This document shows, piece after piece, positions 25,657-34,983 of a stretch of 64,000 nt of DNA. How positions within the stretch are numbered: the first letter of the stretch is position 1; each line of letters starts with the position of its first letter. The position numbers and the translations under genes are program-made. The notes under the pieces are model-generated. The model was not told the origin of the DNA, made no database searches, and saw nothing but the letters and a program-made list of their open reading frames with translations. Source of the stretch: Anaerolineales bacterium (GTDB lineage Bacteria; Chloroflexota; Anaerolineae; Anaerolineales; Villigracilaceae); contig JABTUU010000001.1 of NCBI GenBank assembly GCA_015075275.1, forward strand, positions 1,219,216 to 1,283,215. The letters are read 5' to 3'.

Positions 25657-27691
25657 ATTCTTCGCCCGCCATTAACTTGATTCGTTCCCATGGCTTCAAA
25701 TCTTCATCCTCCGCCAGAAGACTCTTCAAACCAAACAACTCATCGCGCAGCGCCGCCGCTCTTTCAAATTCAAGGTTCTTCGCGGCTTCCTTCATTTGTT
25801 TTTCCATCTCATGGATGATCTGCTTTAATTCATTGCGCGGCAGATCGCTCATAGATCTCGTTTTGTACTCGCCGCGCATTTCCGACACAGCCTTCTGCGA
25901 AAACTCCTCGGTAAGATCATGAATCGCTTTGTGAATGCTGATCGGAACGATTCCATTCTCTTCGTTATACTTTATCTGCTTGGCGCGGCGGCGATTCGTC
26001 TCATCAATAGCGCGCTTCATCGAGTCGGTCACCCTGTCGGCATACATGATCACCCGCCCGTTGACGTGACGCGCCGCGCGACCGATCGTCTGGATCAGCG
26101 CGGTATCCGAGCGCAGGAAGCCTTCTTTGTCGGCGTCTAAGATTCCAACCAGCGACACTTCGGGCAAGTCGAGTCCTTCGCGCAACAGATTAATGCCCAC
26201 TACAACATCGTACGCACCCAGCCGCAGGTCGCGCAAGATACCGACGCGCTCCAATGTCTCCACCTCCGAATGAAGATACTGAATTTTAATGCCTAGTTCC
26301 TTCAGGTATTCGGATAGATCTTCCGACATCCGCTTCGTCAGCGTGGTGACGAGTACCCGCTCGCCTCTTTCGACCCTCTGCCTGATCTCGCCGATCAGGT
26401 CGTCCACCTGCCCCTTCGTCGGACGCACCTCCACTTCGGGGTCAACGAGTCCCGTCGGGCGGATGATCTGCTCGACCACCTGCTCCGCGTGCCCCATCTC
26501 GTACGGTCCCGGCGTGGCGGAGGCGTAGATCGCGCTTCCCATCACCTCTTCGAACTCCTCGAACTTGAGCGGGCGGTTATCCACCGCGCTCGGCAAGCGG
26601 AATCCATATTCGACGAGCGTTTCTTTTCTCGCTCGGTCGCCGTTGTACATGCCGCGAATCTGTGGGACGGTCATGTGACTCTCGTCAATCACCAGCAAAT
26701 AATCTGTCGGCAGAAAGTCAATCATCGTCCACGGATGCGTGCCAGCGGCGCGGCGGTCTAGATGCCGCGAGTAATTTTCAACGCCCGAACAATAGCCGAC
26801 CTCTTTGAGCATTTCGAGGTCGTAACGCGTTCGCTGTTCAAGTCTCTGCGCTTCGAGATGCTTGCCCGTCTCTTTGAAGAACTTCAGCCTGTCTTCCAAC
26901 TCGGTTTCGATATCGGCTATCGCGTCCTTCATCTTATCGGCGGCGGTGAGATATTGCTTGGCGGGGTAGATCGAAATCTCATTCGGCTCGTCGTACACTT
27001 CGCCCGTGACGGGGTTAAACTGCATGATGCGTTCCACTTCATCGCCGAAGAATGTGATGCGGAATCCTTTTTTGTCTTCATACGCGGGGATGATCTCCAG
27101 CGTGTCGCCGCGTACGCGGAACGCGCCAGTCTTCAGATCCATGTCGTTACGTTGATATTGCGATTCGATCAACTGACGCAGCAGCGCGTTGCGCCGATAC
27201 ATCTCACCCACTTTGAGAGTCACTGTTCCTTTGCCGAATTCTTCGGGGCTGCCCAAACCATAAATGCAGGAAACAGAAGCGACGATGATCACATCGCGGC
27301 GAGAAATCAACGCGGTAGTGGCGGCAAGCCGCAAGCGTTCGATCTCTTCGTTGATCTGCGTTTCTTTTTCAATGTACAAGTCATGCCGCGGGACGTATGC
27401 CTCAGGCTGGTAATAATCGTAGTACGAAACAAAATACGACACCGCGTTCTGCGGGAAGAATTCCTTGAACTCGGCATACAACTGCGCGGCGAGCGTCTTG
27501 TTGTGCGCCATGATGAGCGCTGGCTTTTGTAACTCTTGAATCACAGACGCGATCGTGAACGTCTTGCCTGTGCCTGTGGCGCCGAGCAGCACTTGATGCT
27601 TCTTGCCGTCGTGAACGCCGTCCACGAGTCCGCGGATGGCTTCGGGCTGATCGCCCATGGGTTGAAATGGCGCTTGAAGTTTGAAATCCAT
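25655..27691 (-). CDS. uvrB: UvrABC excision nuclease subunit B
   Basis: The damage-verification helicase of nucleotide-excision repair, 678 residues. Walker A is GATGTGKT (about residues 38-45), and the beta-hairpin region [16 protein letters not shown] follows. DESH forms the Walker B box ([13 protein letters not shown]). Helicase motifs V and VI read [14 protein letters not shown] and TIGRAARH. The C-terminal UVR motif ([17 protein letters not shown]) binds UvrC. The ATG at 27689-27691 begins [15 protein letters not shown], the usual N-terminus, so the longer upstream frame is not used. uvrA and uvrC are not in the window. Confidence 0.97.
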   Translation of the reverse strand: MDFKLQAPFQPMGDQPEAIRGLVDGVHDGKKHQVLLGATGTGKTFTIASVIQELQKPALIMAHNKTLAAQLYAEFKEFFPQNAVSYFVSYYDYYQPEAYVPRHDLYIEKETQINEEIERLRLAATTALISRRDVIIVASVSCIYGLGSPEEFGKGTVTLKVGEMYRRNALLRQLIESQYQRNDMDLKTGAFRVRGDTLEIIPAYEDKKGFRITFFGDEVERIMQFNPVTGEVYDEPNEISIYPAKQYLTAADKMKDAIADIETELEDRLKFFKETGKHLEAQRLEQRTRYDLEMLKEVGYCSGVENYSRHLDRRAAGTHPWTMIDFLPTDYLLVIDESHMTVPQIRGMYNGDRARKETLVEYGFRLPSAVDNRPLKFEEFEEVMGSAIYASATPGPYEMGHAEQVVEQIIRPTGLVDPEVEVRPTKGQVDDLIGEIRQRVERGERVLVTTLTKRMSEDLSEYLKELGIKIQYLHSEVETLERVGILRDLRLGAYDVVVGINLLREGLDLPEVSLVGILDADKEGFLRSDTALIQTIGRAARHVNGRVIMYADRVTDSMKRAIDETNRRRAKQIKYNEENGIVPISIHKAIHDLTEEFSQKAVSEMRGEYKTRSMSDLPRNELKQIIHEMEKQMKEAAKNLEFERAAALRDELFGLKSLLAEDEDLKPWERIKLMAGEE

Positions 27692-27703
27692 GTGAGTGCG
27701 TAT

Positions 27704-27756
27704 CGTCCCGCAGGTTGATGGGATTACCCAATGCTGGGATAGAAACCTGCGGGACG
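27704..27756. repeat. Hairpin repeat in the uvrB/methyltransferase divergent region
   Basis: A perfect 13-bp inverted repeat, CGTCCCGCAGGTT (27704-27716) and AACCTGCGGGACG (27744-27756), containing a smaller GGGATTACCC-type hairpin. The flank GCGTATCGTCCCG also occurs at the left edge of the repeat near 22664. Confidence 0.65.
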
Positions 27757-27806
27757 TTCTTTCTATGAACGTACGTTCTATATTGTACCGCAAAACAGGC
27801 GGCGCG

Positions 27807-27812
27807 TATAAT
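27807..27812 (+). promoter_or_regulatory. -10 box of a probable leaderless transcript
   Basis: TATAAT ends six bases before ATG 27819; no Shine-Dalgarno sequence between. Confidence 0.6.
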
Positions 27813-27818
27813 ACCCGC

Positions 27819-28799
27819 ATGGACTCCTCCTTCGACCTCGCCATCGCCGCGCGTCAGCCGCTGTTCGACGATTCGCACAACTCCGCCTTCCGCCTCTTCA
27901 ACGGATTCGCCGAGGGCGCCCCGAATCTATCTTTAGATATCTACGCGCGGACGCTGGTGATTCACAACTACGCGGATGACCCCATCGGTAATCAATCTTT
28001 CATCGAAGATACAGCCAGCCGTGTACAAGCTTCACTAAATTGGCTACGCGCTGGGATATTAAAACAACGAAACGGAATCACACAAGAAGACAGGCGCGGC
28101 ACATTGCTCTTCGGCGACGCGCCTGATACAAAGATCAGCGAACATGGAGTCTGGTACGCGCTCGACTTGACGATGAACCGCGACGCAAGTTTTTATCTCG
28201 ACACCAGCCTGTTGCGAAAATGGCTCATCGAAAACATGCAAGGCAAATCTGTGTTGAACACATTTGCTTACACGGGAAGTTTCGGCGTCGCCGCGCTGGC
28301 TGGGGGCGCGAGCCGCGTGATACAAATTGACCGCAATCGCAGATTTCTTGAATTAGCAAAACAATCGTACGCGCTGAACGAGTTTGAAGCGCGCGCCAAA
28401 GATTTCATCGCGCAAGATTTCTTTCCCGCCGTGAGCCGCTTCAAACATTCGAAGCAGTTTTTCGATTGCGTGATCCTCGATCCGCCATTCTTTTCGTCCA
28501 CATCCAAAGGCAAAGTGGATCAGAAAAACGAAAGCGCGCGGCTCATCAACAAAGTGCGTCCGCTCGTCAACGACGGCGGATATTTGATCGCGATCAATAA
28601 CGCATTGTACGTCAGCGGACGGGAGTATATGCAGACGCTTGAAAATTTATGTAAGGATGGATATTTGAAGATCGAAGAATTGATTCCCGTGCCTGAGCAT
28701 TTCGTCGGGTATCACCAAATCGGCAAGCCGATCACCGACCCTGCGCCGTTCAACCATTCGACGAAGATCGCGGTATTGAAAGTGCGGCGGAAGGCGTAG
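27819..28799 (+). CDS. SAM-dependent rRNA methyltransferase (RlmI/RlmK-like)
   Basis: A 326-residue methyltransferase of the RlmI/RlmK-type family that modifies 23S rRNA. The SAM loop is [18 protein letters not shown], followed by the acidic IQIDRN, and the catalytic motif is [10 protein letters not shown] (DPPF). A PUA domain, as in full-length RlmI (~395 residues), is not evident; the N-terminal ~100 residues instead resemble the short substrate-binding region of RlmK-like proteins. The ATG at 27819 begins [16 protein letters not shown], and an upstream in-frame start would read through the hairpin repeat. Confidence 0.85.
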   Translation: MDSSFDLAIAARQPLFDDSHNSAFRLFNGFAEGAPNLSLDIYARTLVIHNYADDPIGNQSFIEDTASRVQASLNWLRAGILKQRNGITQEDRRGTLLFGDAPDTKISEHGVWYALDLTMNRDASFYLDTSLLRKWLIENMQGKSVLNTFAYTGSFGVAALAGGASRVIQIDRNRRFLELAKQSYALNEFEARAKDFIAQDFFPAVSRFKHSKQFFDCVILDPPFFSSTSKGKVDQKNESARLINKVRPLVNDGGYLIAINNALYVSGREYMQTLENLCKDGYLKIEELIPVPEHFVGYHQIGKPITDPAPFNHSTKIAVLKVRRKA

Positions 28800-28833
28800 A
28801 TTCAATATTTCCTCATGCTATACTTGAATCAAT

Positions 28834-29238
28834 ATGAAACAGAAAAAACTCACCCACGCTGGTTGCGTCGTTTTCCAAGAAAAAGGCAAGCGCAAGACTT
28901 ATTTGGTGGTTTCATCCTCAACAGGTAAACATTGGATACTGCCGAAGGGACACATTGAACGAGGCGAATCCCCTCGACAAGCGGCGTTGAGAGAATTACG
29001 AGAAGAGGCGGGAGTCGTTGGAAAAATTGTCCAAACTGGACCAACTCAATCGTATGCAATGAAAAATGAAGATGTCACCGTGCAATACTATATTGTGCGC
29101 TTAACAAAGACCGTCACGCCCGACGAAAACCGCACGCTTCGATGGGAGACGCAAAAGAAGGCGTTGGAGTTGCTCTCGTTTGATGAAGCAAAGGGTGCGC
29201 TTCGAGAATCCGTGAAATCTATTAGGCAAGTGGCGTGA
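28834..29238 (+). CDS. NUDIX hydrolase
   Basis: A 134-residue NUDIX protein. The Nudix box [22 protein letters not shown] lies at about residues 39-60, with all metal-binding glutamates present. The fold starts with [23 protein letters not shown], similar to bis(5'-nucleosyl)-tetraphosphatase (MutT/Ap4A-type) enzymes. A nucleoside polyphosphate substrate is likely but not determined. It lies 34 bases after the rRNA methyltransferase, with its own TATACT hexamer nine bases before the ATG. Confidence 0.88.
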   Translation: MKQKKLTHAGCVVFQEKGKRKTYLVVSSSTGKHWILPKGHIERGESPRQAALRELREEAGVVGKIVQTGPTQSYAMKNEDVTVQYYIVRLTKTVTPDENRTLRWETQKKALELLSFDEAKGALRESVKSIRQVA

Positions 29239-29244
29239 ATATAG

Positions 29245-30266
29245 CTAGCCATCTTCCTTCCTACGCGGAAAGGCGATGATGATTCCCAGAACGAGGGCGG
29301 CGAGGGCGATTGCGGCGACGCTGAGAGTCATCTCTTGCGGACTCTTCGTGGTGATCACAATGTTGGGTTGAGTCGTCGGTGAAGGAGACGCGATAAACGC
29401 AGTAGAGGTCGGTTGAAGTGTGGGAAATGCCGAGGCGACTGAAACAGGCGTCACCTGCGGAGGAGGCGTGGCTCCCTTCATCACAAGAAGTTGTTGCCCG
29501 ACGTACACATCTTCCGTATTCCAATTGTTGAGTCGCTGAATCTCTTTGATCGTTGTGCCGTATGTGATGGCGATGCTCCACAATGTTTGACCGTATTGCA
29601 CTTCGTGGATCACGTCGCCGCCTAGGTTTGCGGTTGCGATCGCAATGGGGAGCGAATATTGCGGGAGCGATCCGTTTTCGGCGGCAAGGGTCGCGCTCGC
29701 GTTGTACGCCTGTTGCGTGAGCGGAATGCCCGTGAGGATAGCGTTCGCGTTCGATTGCATTTGGCCGCTGGTTGTTTGGAGCGCGGTCTCGATGACCAAA
29801 ATATAACCGTCTTCGGTGGCGGCGATGCCCGCGCCGATGTCGCTGCGATAGGGCGAGAGCATCGTGTTCGTGTGCGGTTCATCACCGAGCCATGCCTGCA
29901 CCGCGTCTTTTGAAGTTTGCGCGGTCATCCAATTTTCGGAGCGGTAGCCGTCTTGATAGAGGTCGCCCGAAAGAGGATACCCCAACGACATCAGCCATTG
30001 ACCGAGCGTTAGGTTGTTCGGCCGCCAGTGGCCTGGCATGCCCGATGCGATTCCGCTCGCCTCCTCTTGCGCGATCTGCATCAAGACGGAAGCGCCGCCA
30101 GCGCGTTCAGTCCGTTGGCGAGGCGCAAAGCATTGACTTCGTTGATGAGTTCGGCGGGCGTCGGCGTCGACTCTTGCGCGCGAACAAAACGAAATGGGGC
30201 AAGCGCGAGCGCTAAGGTCAAAACTAAAACGATCTTCTTCAATGTTAATCTTCGCTCGGTCGCCAC
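29245..30266 (-). pseudogene. CAP-domain/LysM membrane-anchored protein, split by a frameshift
   Basis: Read together, two frames encode a secreted protein: signal peptide (KKIVLVLTLALALAPFRFVRAQ), CAP/SCP-like domain (LINEVNALRLANGLNALA continuing into MQIAQEEASG, then HTNTMLSP), and a LysM repeat (EVQYGQTLWSIAITYGTTIKEI). A Thr/Pro/Ser linker and a C-terminal transmembrane helix with RRK complete it. The first frame ends near 30081 at a TGA that overlaps the ATG of the second (TGATG). One base added in the CCGTCTTGATG string would restore a single 340-residue protein. This may be a real mutation, an assembly error or, less likely, coupled translation. The gene starts with GTG one base after the RidA stop. 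Confidence 0.7.
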
Positions 30267-30267
30267 A

Positions 30268-30654
30268 TTAACCCGCGCTTGCCAACGCTTCTATCTCGAC
30301 TTTGTAAACTGGACTCGCCAAAGCGGCAACATACAACACGGTGCTGCAGGGTTTGTGTCCGCCTAGTTTGGACGCGACCAACTCGCGTCTCTTTGCGGTA
30401 TCAATTTCACCGACGAGATAGTAGGTGAGTTTGATAATATCCTGCACGCCCATGTTCGCGGCTTGAAGGTTGCGGAAAATGTTCTCGAGAGCCACATCCA
30501 TTTGTTCGAGCGGATCGCCTGGCACAGCGCCATCCTCCCTCATCCCCACTTGACCAGAAAGGATCAGGATGCGCTCATTCCCTGAGATCTCAACATGATG
30601 AGAATACGCGGCAAGCGGCTGATGGACATTCTGTGGATTACGAAATTCTTTCAT
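30268..30654 (-). CDS. RidA/YjgF-family enamine/imine deaminase
   Basis: A 128-residue RidA-family protein, expected to hydrolyse reactive enamine or imine intermediates. Family features are ILILSGQVGMREDG, DPLEQMDVALENIFRNLQAANMGVQDIIKLTYYLV, and a C-terminal KPCSTVLYVAALASPVYKVEIEALA. The usual substrate-binding arginine position (RTAV in canonical members) reads CSTV here, so it belongs to a divergent subgroup that may lack the classical deaminase activity. The ATG at 30652-30654 has AAGGAG at ideal spacing. It is co-transcribed with the CAP-LysM gene. Confidence 0.85.
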   Translation of the reverse strand: MKEFRNPQNVHQPLAAYSHHVEISGNERILILSGQVGMREDGAVPGDPLEQMDVALENIFRNLQAANMGVQDIIKLTYYLVGEIDTAKRRELVASKLGGHKPCSTVLYVAALASPVYKVEIEALASAG

Positions 30655-30672
30655 TGGGCAACTCCTTAGCGA

Positions 30673-30742
30673 TGTCATTCTGAGCGAAGCGAAGAATCTC
30701 CTTCACGGTGCAAGAGACCCTTCGCTGTCGCTCAGGGTGACA
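30673..30742. repeat. REP-like palindromic repeat, copy B
   Basis: Starts TGTCATTCTGAGCGAAGCG and ends CTTCGCTGTCGCTCAGGGTG followed by ACA, with inner GAATCTC and GAGACCC arms. Same family as 11541-11624 and 34287-34369. It lies between the ridA-type gene and the IS element. Confidence 0.75.
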
Positions 30743-30808
30743 TTTTGATATGGCTTCTTGCAAATATTATATAATAGACCTCTTGCATAAGTGTGCCATA
30801 ATAGGTGC

Positions 30809-31246
30809 ATGCGATACGAAACCGTACAAAACCTCAAGGATGAAGACTTCAAACGATGCACAGGCGTCCAGCGCAACACCTTTGAACAAATGCTGGCAAT
30901 CATGGAAGCAGGCTTGCGTAACTTTGGCAGGCCAACTACGCTCAAGCGAGCGGACCAGTTACTGATGACCTTGATGTACTGGCGTGAATATCGCACTGAA
31001 TTTCACATTGGCTTGACCTATGGCGTCAGCGAGTCAACGGTCTGTCGCACCATCCAAAAGGTTGAAAATGTGCTGATCCAATCCAAGCAGTTTCACCTGC
31101 CGGGCAAAAAAGCGTTGCAACCCAGCGATACGATCTTTGAAATTGTGCTAGTAGATGTGACTGAACAGCCAGTTGAGCGACCAAAAAAAGACAAAAACGG
31201 CATTACAGCGGCAAAAAGAAGCGCCATACCCAAAAAGCGCAGTTGA
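30809..31246 (+). CDS. IS5-family transposase, first frame (orfA)
   Basis: The N-terminal part of the transposase: helix-turn-helix-type region (ADQLLMTLMYWREYRTEFHIGLTYGVSESTVCRTIQKVE) and the first DDE aspartate in FEIVLVDVTEQPVERPKK. The frame runs into a nonsense tail after RPKK. The run of seven A at 31183-31189 (codons A AAA AAA G) is a classic -1 slip site. Slipping there gives RPKKRQKRHYSGKKKRH, the continuous sequence expected for this group. ATG 30809 lies six bases after a CATAAT hexamer. Confidence 0.85.
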   Translation: MRYETVQNLKDEDFKRCTGVQRNTFEQMLAIMEAGLRNFGRPTTLKRADQLLMTLMYWREYRTEFHIGLTYGVSESTVCRTIQKVENVLIQSKQFHLPGKKALQPSDTIFEIVLVDVTEQPVERPKKDKNGITAAKRSAIPKKRS

Positions 31247-31623
31247 TGGCCGACTTGAATACCGAGCAAATCCTAGCCACAGACTTCTGTCACGGAAGTT
31301 GCCATGATTTTCAGTTGTTCAAACAAAGTCGCTCCAGGGTCGCAGAACACATTTGGATTTTAGCCGATGCTGGCTACCAAGGATTGTCCAGTCTGCACTC
31401 GAATAGCCAGACACCGGCCAAGAAAAGTAAACTTCATCCTTTGAGCGCGGCACAAAAGACCGCCAATCGCAAGTTATCCAAGAAACGCATTGTGATCGAG
31501 AACATCATCCGCAAATTGAAAATCTTCCGGATCTTGAGTGAACGCTACCGCAATCGGCGAAAACGCTTTGGTTTGCGTTTCAATTTGATTGCAGCCATTT
31601 ACAACCTGGAACTCAAATCATGA
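31243..31623 (+). CDS. IS5-family transposase, second frame (orfB)
   Basis: The C-terminal part of the transposase with the remaining DDE-type catalytic residues: WILADAGYQGL holds the second aspartate and KKRIVIENIIRKLK the glutamate region, followed by the basic RYRNRRKRFGLRFNLIAAIYN. It is probably made as a fusion with orfA by -1 frameshifting rather than from its own start; the overlap with orfA is four bases at ATGA. The last codon is inside the right terminal repeat. Confidence 0.85.
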   Translation: MMADLNTEQILATDFCHGSCHDFQLFKQSRSRVAEHIWILADAGYQGLSSLHSNSQTPAKKSKLHPLSAAQKTANRKLSKKRIVIENIIRKLKIFRILSERYRNRRKRFGLRFNLIAAIYNLELKS

Positions 31624-31640
31624 CTTTTGCAAGAGGTCTA

Positions 31641-31850
31641 ATGATTTCAGAAACAAAAAACATGGAAATATCCCAAACGCTCCACGTCACGGACCGCAAA
31701 GATTGGCGGAACTGGCTGAAGAAAAATTACAAGACCGAAAAAGATATTTGGCCGGTCTACCACAAAAAAGCGACAGGCAAGCCGCGTATCGAGTACAACG
31801 ACGCGGTGGAGGAAGCCCTGTGTTTCGGCTGGCTCGACAGCATCGCAGGC
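31641..31850 (+). pseudogene. Truncated ydeI/OmdA-family gene
   Basis: About 60-70 residues of a YdeI/OmdA-like protein (DRKDWRNWLKKNYKTEKDIW, then DAVEEALCFGWLDSIA). The normal family continues for over 100 more residues, but here the sequence switches after WLDSIA to an unrelated sortase segment in the same frame. The IS element ends immediately before the first ATG, so the native promoter is also displaced. Confidence 0.75.
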
Positions 31851-32159
31851 TGGCTGAACGGCAGCGCCTTCCCCACCTAGAACGGCAACTCGGTCCTCAC
31901 CGCGCATGTCACCGACGCAAACGGTCTGCCCGGTCCCTTTGCCGCCATCAAAGATTTGAAATATGGCGAACGGATTATCGTCCATTTATATGGGCAGGAA
32001 TATATTTACGAAACAACCGACTCGCGCATGAGTTTCCCCTCTGCGACAGGCTTTGCATTTCAATCCATGCAAGATCGTTCTTATCTGACGCTGATCACTT
32101 GCCAGGGCTACAATCCCGTCAGTGGAGCATCCGCTCCCTGGTTCTCAAACGCCAATTAA
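31851..32159 (+). pseudogene. Class E/D-type sortase fragment, broken
   Basis: The central part of a sortase. GWLNGSAFPT, a TAG stop at 31878-31880 where relatives have Trp, then NGNSVLTAHV with the catalytic histidine, PGPFAAIKDLKYGERIIVH, and YLTLITCQGYNPVSG with the catalytic cysteine. The N-terminal membrane anchor is missing. The end also appears frameshifted near 32125: the alternative frame gives SIRSLVLKRQLN, resembling the strand that bears the catalytic arginine. Not functional as it stands. Confidence 0.75.
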
Positions 32160-33088
32160 ACCGCAATGGACTTCCCTCGCCGTGTGTTATACAGGCTGAT
32201 GCCAAACAGAATGAATCCAAGCGGGGTCGTAATCAGGTACAGAATCCAATTCGTTTGCCACTGCAAATTCAGGGACGCGGCAAGCGCATAAAAAGAAACG
32301 CCCGCCGCAGGGATTCCCAACAGCGAGAAATACTTCCATGCAGGCGCGGGGACGTTGAAACTCGTGAGCATCGAGCCGTCCGCTTCGCTTGATCGATTCC
32401 AACGCAGTCCGAGGTATGCCAGCCCCAACAAGATCGGCAGGATAATGATCGCCAGCGGCACGCTTGGCACGACGATGAAAACGAACATCAACGCGAACAT
32501 GCCCACGATGACAGCGCTTACCCATCGGTTGGGATGAAACGATTCGGAAGAACTCCAGTCAGCCAGCCAATATGCAGGGATGGCGAGAATGGCTGCGGCA
32601 AAAGAGAATGCCGCAAACTCAGCGATTGACGAAACTCCCCCGTCAGGTTCGAGCCACCACATGATCGCCCACAAGCCGTAACAAAGCCCGATGGTTAGAG
32701 ACAGCTTCAACGTCGAAAAAGGATTCGAGGCGTGGAAAGATCGTCGAATCCCGTACCATCCGATCCAGATCGTGATGAGAGCGTGCCACGCGAGGGCGGT
32801 AAACGAAATCGAGAGCGGCAGGGACTCGTACGTCGTCTGCACAACGACTCCCTCCGCCAGCCAGCCGAAAACTGCGCCCGCGAGAAACAACGCCCAGATG
32901 TTATTGACTTTGAAATACGAGACAATCAGGAGAAAGACAAATGCCATGAGCGAGTACGCCAGCCAGGTGATCGTCCATTCGCCAAACGAATCTTCGGGAC
33001 GCGGGCGCGCCCAAAATAAGAGTTCCGAAAAGAGGAAGAAAATGTAGCCCGTGGATAGAACGAGCAGAATGTTCTTAATTGTTTTCAT
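32156..33088 (-). CDS. Polytopic membrane protein, unknown function
   Basis: A 310-residue protein with about nine or ten hydrophobic helices beginning MKTIKNILLVLSTGYIFFLFSELLFW. It shows no recognised catalytic motif. The ATG at 33086-33088 is preferred; another ATG three codons earlier is possible, and TGTAAT lies seven bases upstream. A very long upstream in-frame extension is not credible because it crosses the mltG 3' end. It may share transcription with mltG (46 bases away). Its end overlaps the sortase remnant on the other strand by four bases. Confidence 0.65.
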   Translation of the reverse strand: MKTIKNILLVLSTGYIFFLFSELLFWARPRPEDSFGEWTITWLAYSLMAFVFLLIVSYFKVNNIWALFLAGAVFGWLAEGVVVQTTYESLPLSISFTALAWHALITIWIGWYGIRRSFHASNPFSTLKLSLTIGLCYGLWAIMWWLEPDGGVSSIAEFAAFSFAAAILAIPAYWLADWSSSESFHPNRWVSAVIVGMFALMFVFIVVPSVPLAIIILPILLGLAYLGLRWNRSSEADGSMLTSFNVPAPAWKYFSLLGIPAAGVSFYALAASLNLQWQTNWILYLITTPLGFILFGISLYNTRRGKSIAV

Positions 33089-33134
33089 AAAAATCATTAC
33101 AGAGTTTTGTGAGGAAATGTTGCATCGAGAAATT

Positions 33135-34238
33135 TTACTCGCATCCATTCGCCATGTGCTCTTCAAAAGTTTCGGCAAAGAAATGGAAACCTGAACCGTC
33201 GCATTTGGCGCGAAAGAAGTAGTACGGTGTTTCAGCGGGGAACGCCACCGCTTGTAGTGAATCCAAATCGGGATTGGCAATTGGCGCAGGCGGCAAGCCT
33301 GTGTAAATATATGTGTTGAACGGCGAGTCGAATTGCAGGTCGTTCCAGCTGAGCGGATTCTTCCACCACGTTCCGTTTGCGAAATCAAACCCAAGCGCGT
33401 ACTGGATCGTCGGGTCGGCGTCGAGTTTCATACCAGCATTCAAGCGGTTGAGATAGACCGAAGCGATCAACGGCTTCTCTTCATCCTTCACCGCTTCACG
33501 CTCTACAATGGACGCAAGCGTCACGGCTTGATAGACCGTCAATCCCTGCGTTCTGAAACCGCCGACTAGGTCCAGCGAAAGATGCAAAGCGAAGTTTCGT
33601 ACAAACTCCTCTACGATCTTTCCAGCGGAGGTTGTGCGGGAAAGGATATACGAATCAGGAAAGAGAAATCCCTCGGCAGAGTCTGCGCCCGCGAGAAAAT
33701 CATAATCGTCGCGACGAGTCCGCGCGGCGGCGAGAAATTCGTCGGGCGTGATCGCCAAGCCCGAGGTCGGAAGAGAAGCGGCGATCTCTTCCATCCGCCA
33801 GCCTGCAAGGATCACAAACGTGGTTTCCGCAGAGTTTGCGTTCTGAATCTTGCGCGCAATATCAATCGCCGACATCGCCGCGCTGAGTTTGTGCTCGCCC
33901 GCTTGAATGGACGTATCCAACCCCGCATAGATCAAATAGGCGCGGAACGATTCGGCGTCGCGGATCAACGCCGCATCTTGCAGACTCACCGCGATCGAAT
34001 TCACCGACTGCCCCGATTCAATTTTGAAATTTCGTTCGCTCGCTTCGGAATTCAGCGGACGCGTGAGCAAGCCGTCGTACCACAGCAACCGCGCGGAATA
34101 TTGCACACGTTGTGAAAGCGTAAGCCACGACGCAGGCGGACCGTAAATCCGCGCGGCTTCGGAGGGGGTGGCGAAAAGCGTGAGGAAGAGGCAAACGAGA
34201 AAAAAGAGAATTAGGAGAATTGGGAGGATTTTTCGCAT
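33135..34238 (-). CDS. mltG: Endolytic murein transglycosylase MltG (YceG-like)
   Basis: A 367-residue MltG homologue that cuts nascent peptidoglycan strands. There is an N-terminal transmembrane anchor (ILPILLILFFLVCLFLTLFA), then a LysM-like segment (NFKIESGQSVNSIAVSLQDAALI). The YceG catalytic domain has EGFLFPDSY, LTVYQAVTLASIVEREA with the catalytic glutamate, LDADPTIQYALG, and YNTYIYTGLPPAPIANPD-type residues near the end (SPFNTYIYTGLPPAPIANP). It is neighbour to ruvX, a conserved association in many bacteria. TACCTT lies six bases before the ATG, making it a weaker leaderless candidate. Confidence 0.93.
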   Translation of the reverse strand: MRKILPILLILFFLVCLFLTLFATPSEAARIYGPPASWLTLSQRVQYSARLLWYDGLLTRPLNSEASERNFKIESGQSVNSIAVSLQDAALIRDAESFRAYLIYAGLDTSIQAGEHKLSAAMSAIDIARKIQNANSAETTFVILAGWRMEEIAASLPTSGLAITPDEFLAAARTRRDDYDFLAGADSAEGFLFPDSYILSRTTSAGKIVEEFVRNFALHLSLDLVGGFRTQGLTVYQAVTLASIVEREAVKDEEKPLIASVYLNRLNAGMKLDADPTIQYALGFDFANGTWWKNPLSWNDLQFDSPFNTYIYTGLPPAPIANPDLDSLQAVAFPAETPYYFFRAKCDGSGFHFFAETFEEHMANGCE

Positions 34239-34286
34239 GGGGGTAAGGTAAACACGTTGTAACTCGAACCTATCTCAAAAACGGCA

Positions 34287-34369
34287 TGTCACTCCGAGGG
34301 AGCGGGGTTTGCGACCAAAGAGTCTCTTGCTTAGGCAACTGAGACCCTTCGCTATCGCTCAGGATGACA
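34287..34369. repeat. REP-like palindromic repeat, copy C
   Basis: Starts TGTCACTCCGAGGGAGCG and ends CTTCGCTATCGCTCAGGATG followed by ACA, with GAGTCTC and GAGACCC inner arms. It lies in the mltG/ruvX gap. Confidence 0.7.
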
Positions 34370-34439
34370 TTTTTGAGATGACTTGTCGAAACTCGTATCT
34401 TGCAACTCGCCTTACGCAGTGCGCAATACGAAGTATCTC

Positions 34440-34850
34440 TCACTTTCGAGCCTCCAAAAATGAGCGCAATATCGCCACCGCCGCGAGCGAATCGTGATGA
34501 CCCGCGCGTTTCTTGCGCGAGACGCCCAACTCAATCACGGTCGCGCGCGCGTCTTGCGTGCTGAACGATTCGTCGAACAGCTCAACGGGAATTTCAGTTT
34601 GCTCGCGCAACGCTTCAGCAAATTTCGCGGCGCGTCTGCCTGCGAGATTCGGCTTGCCCTCTTCGTCGAACGATTGACCGACGACGATCAAGCCGACCTC
34701 GTTTTCAGCGGCAAGGTTCGCCACCTGCGCCGCGTCGAGCAGACGCGAAACATGCTCGATCGCTTTGAACGGGCTGGCGATCGTCGCGGTTGGGTCGCTG
34801 AGCGCGAGCCCGATCCGCTTTTCGCCGTGGTCAACTGCTAGGATACGCAT
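34440..34850 (-). CDS. ruvX: RuvX (YqgF-type) RNase H-fold nuclease
   Basis: A 136-residue YqgF/RuvX family protein, a putative Holliday-junction or pre-16S rRNA nuclease. The RNase H-fold acidic residues are visible: D in ILAVDHGEKRIGLA, E/D in LFDESFSTQDAR, and D in HHDSLAAVAIL. Length and motif spacing are normal. It lies upstream of mltG on the same strand, but a REP-like repeat and 200 bases separate them. Confidence 0.93.
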   Translation of the reverse strand: MRILAVDHGEKRIGLALSDPTATIASPFKAIEHVSRLLDAAQVANLAAENEVGLIVVGQSFDEEGKPNLAGRRAAKFAEALREQTEIPVELFDESFSTQDARATVIELGVSRKKRAGHHDSLAAVAILRSFLEARK

Positions 34851-34983
34851 AAATTCTTTTCACCGCTAAGCGCGCTAAGCTTGCGCTGAGCTTGTCGAAG
34901 TAAACGCGAAGATTCTTCCTTCTTTCCTCTTTCATCGTTTCGATGCCACTCAACGCAAGCATTCACAATTCATCCTTCATCCT

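Larger units (their letters stand above)
30776..31639 (+). mobile_element. IS5-family insertion sequence, complete
   Basis: About 862-864 bases with terminal inverted repeats AGACCTCTTGCATAAGT (30776-30792) and ACTTTTGCAAGAGGTCT (31623-31639), 16 of 17 matching. TA at each edge is the likely target duplication. It holds two overlapping frames of one transposase. It appears intact and possibly active. Confidence 0.88.

Noticed and set aside
31589..32392. A 267-residue plus-strand frame after the IS element
   Set aside because: It starts inside the transposase, is rich in Arg/Gln, and crosses the ydeI/sortase remnants and the 3' end of a minus-strand gene.
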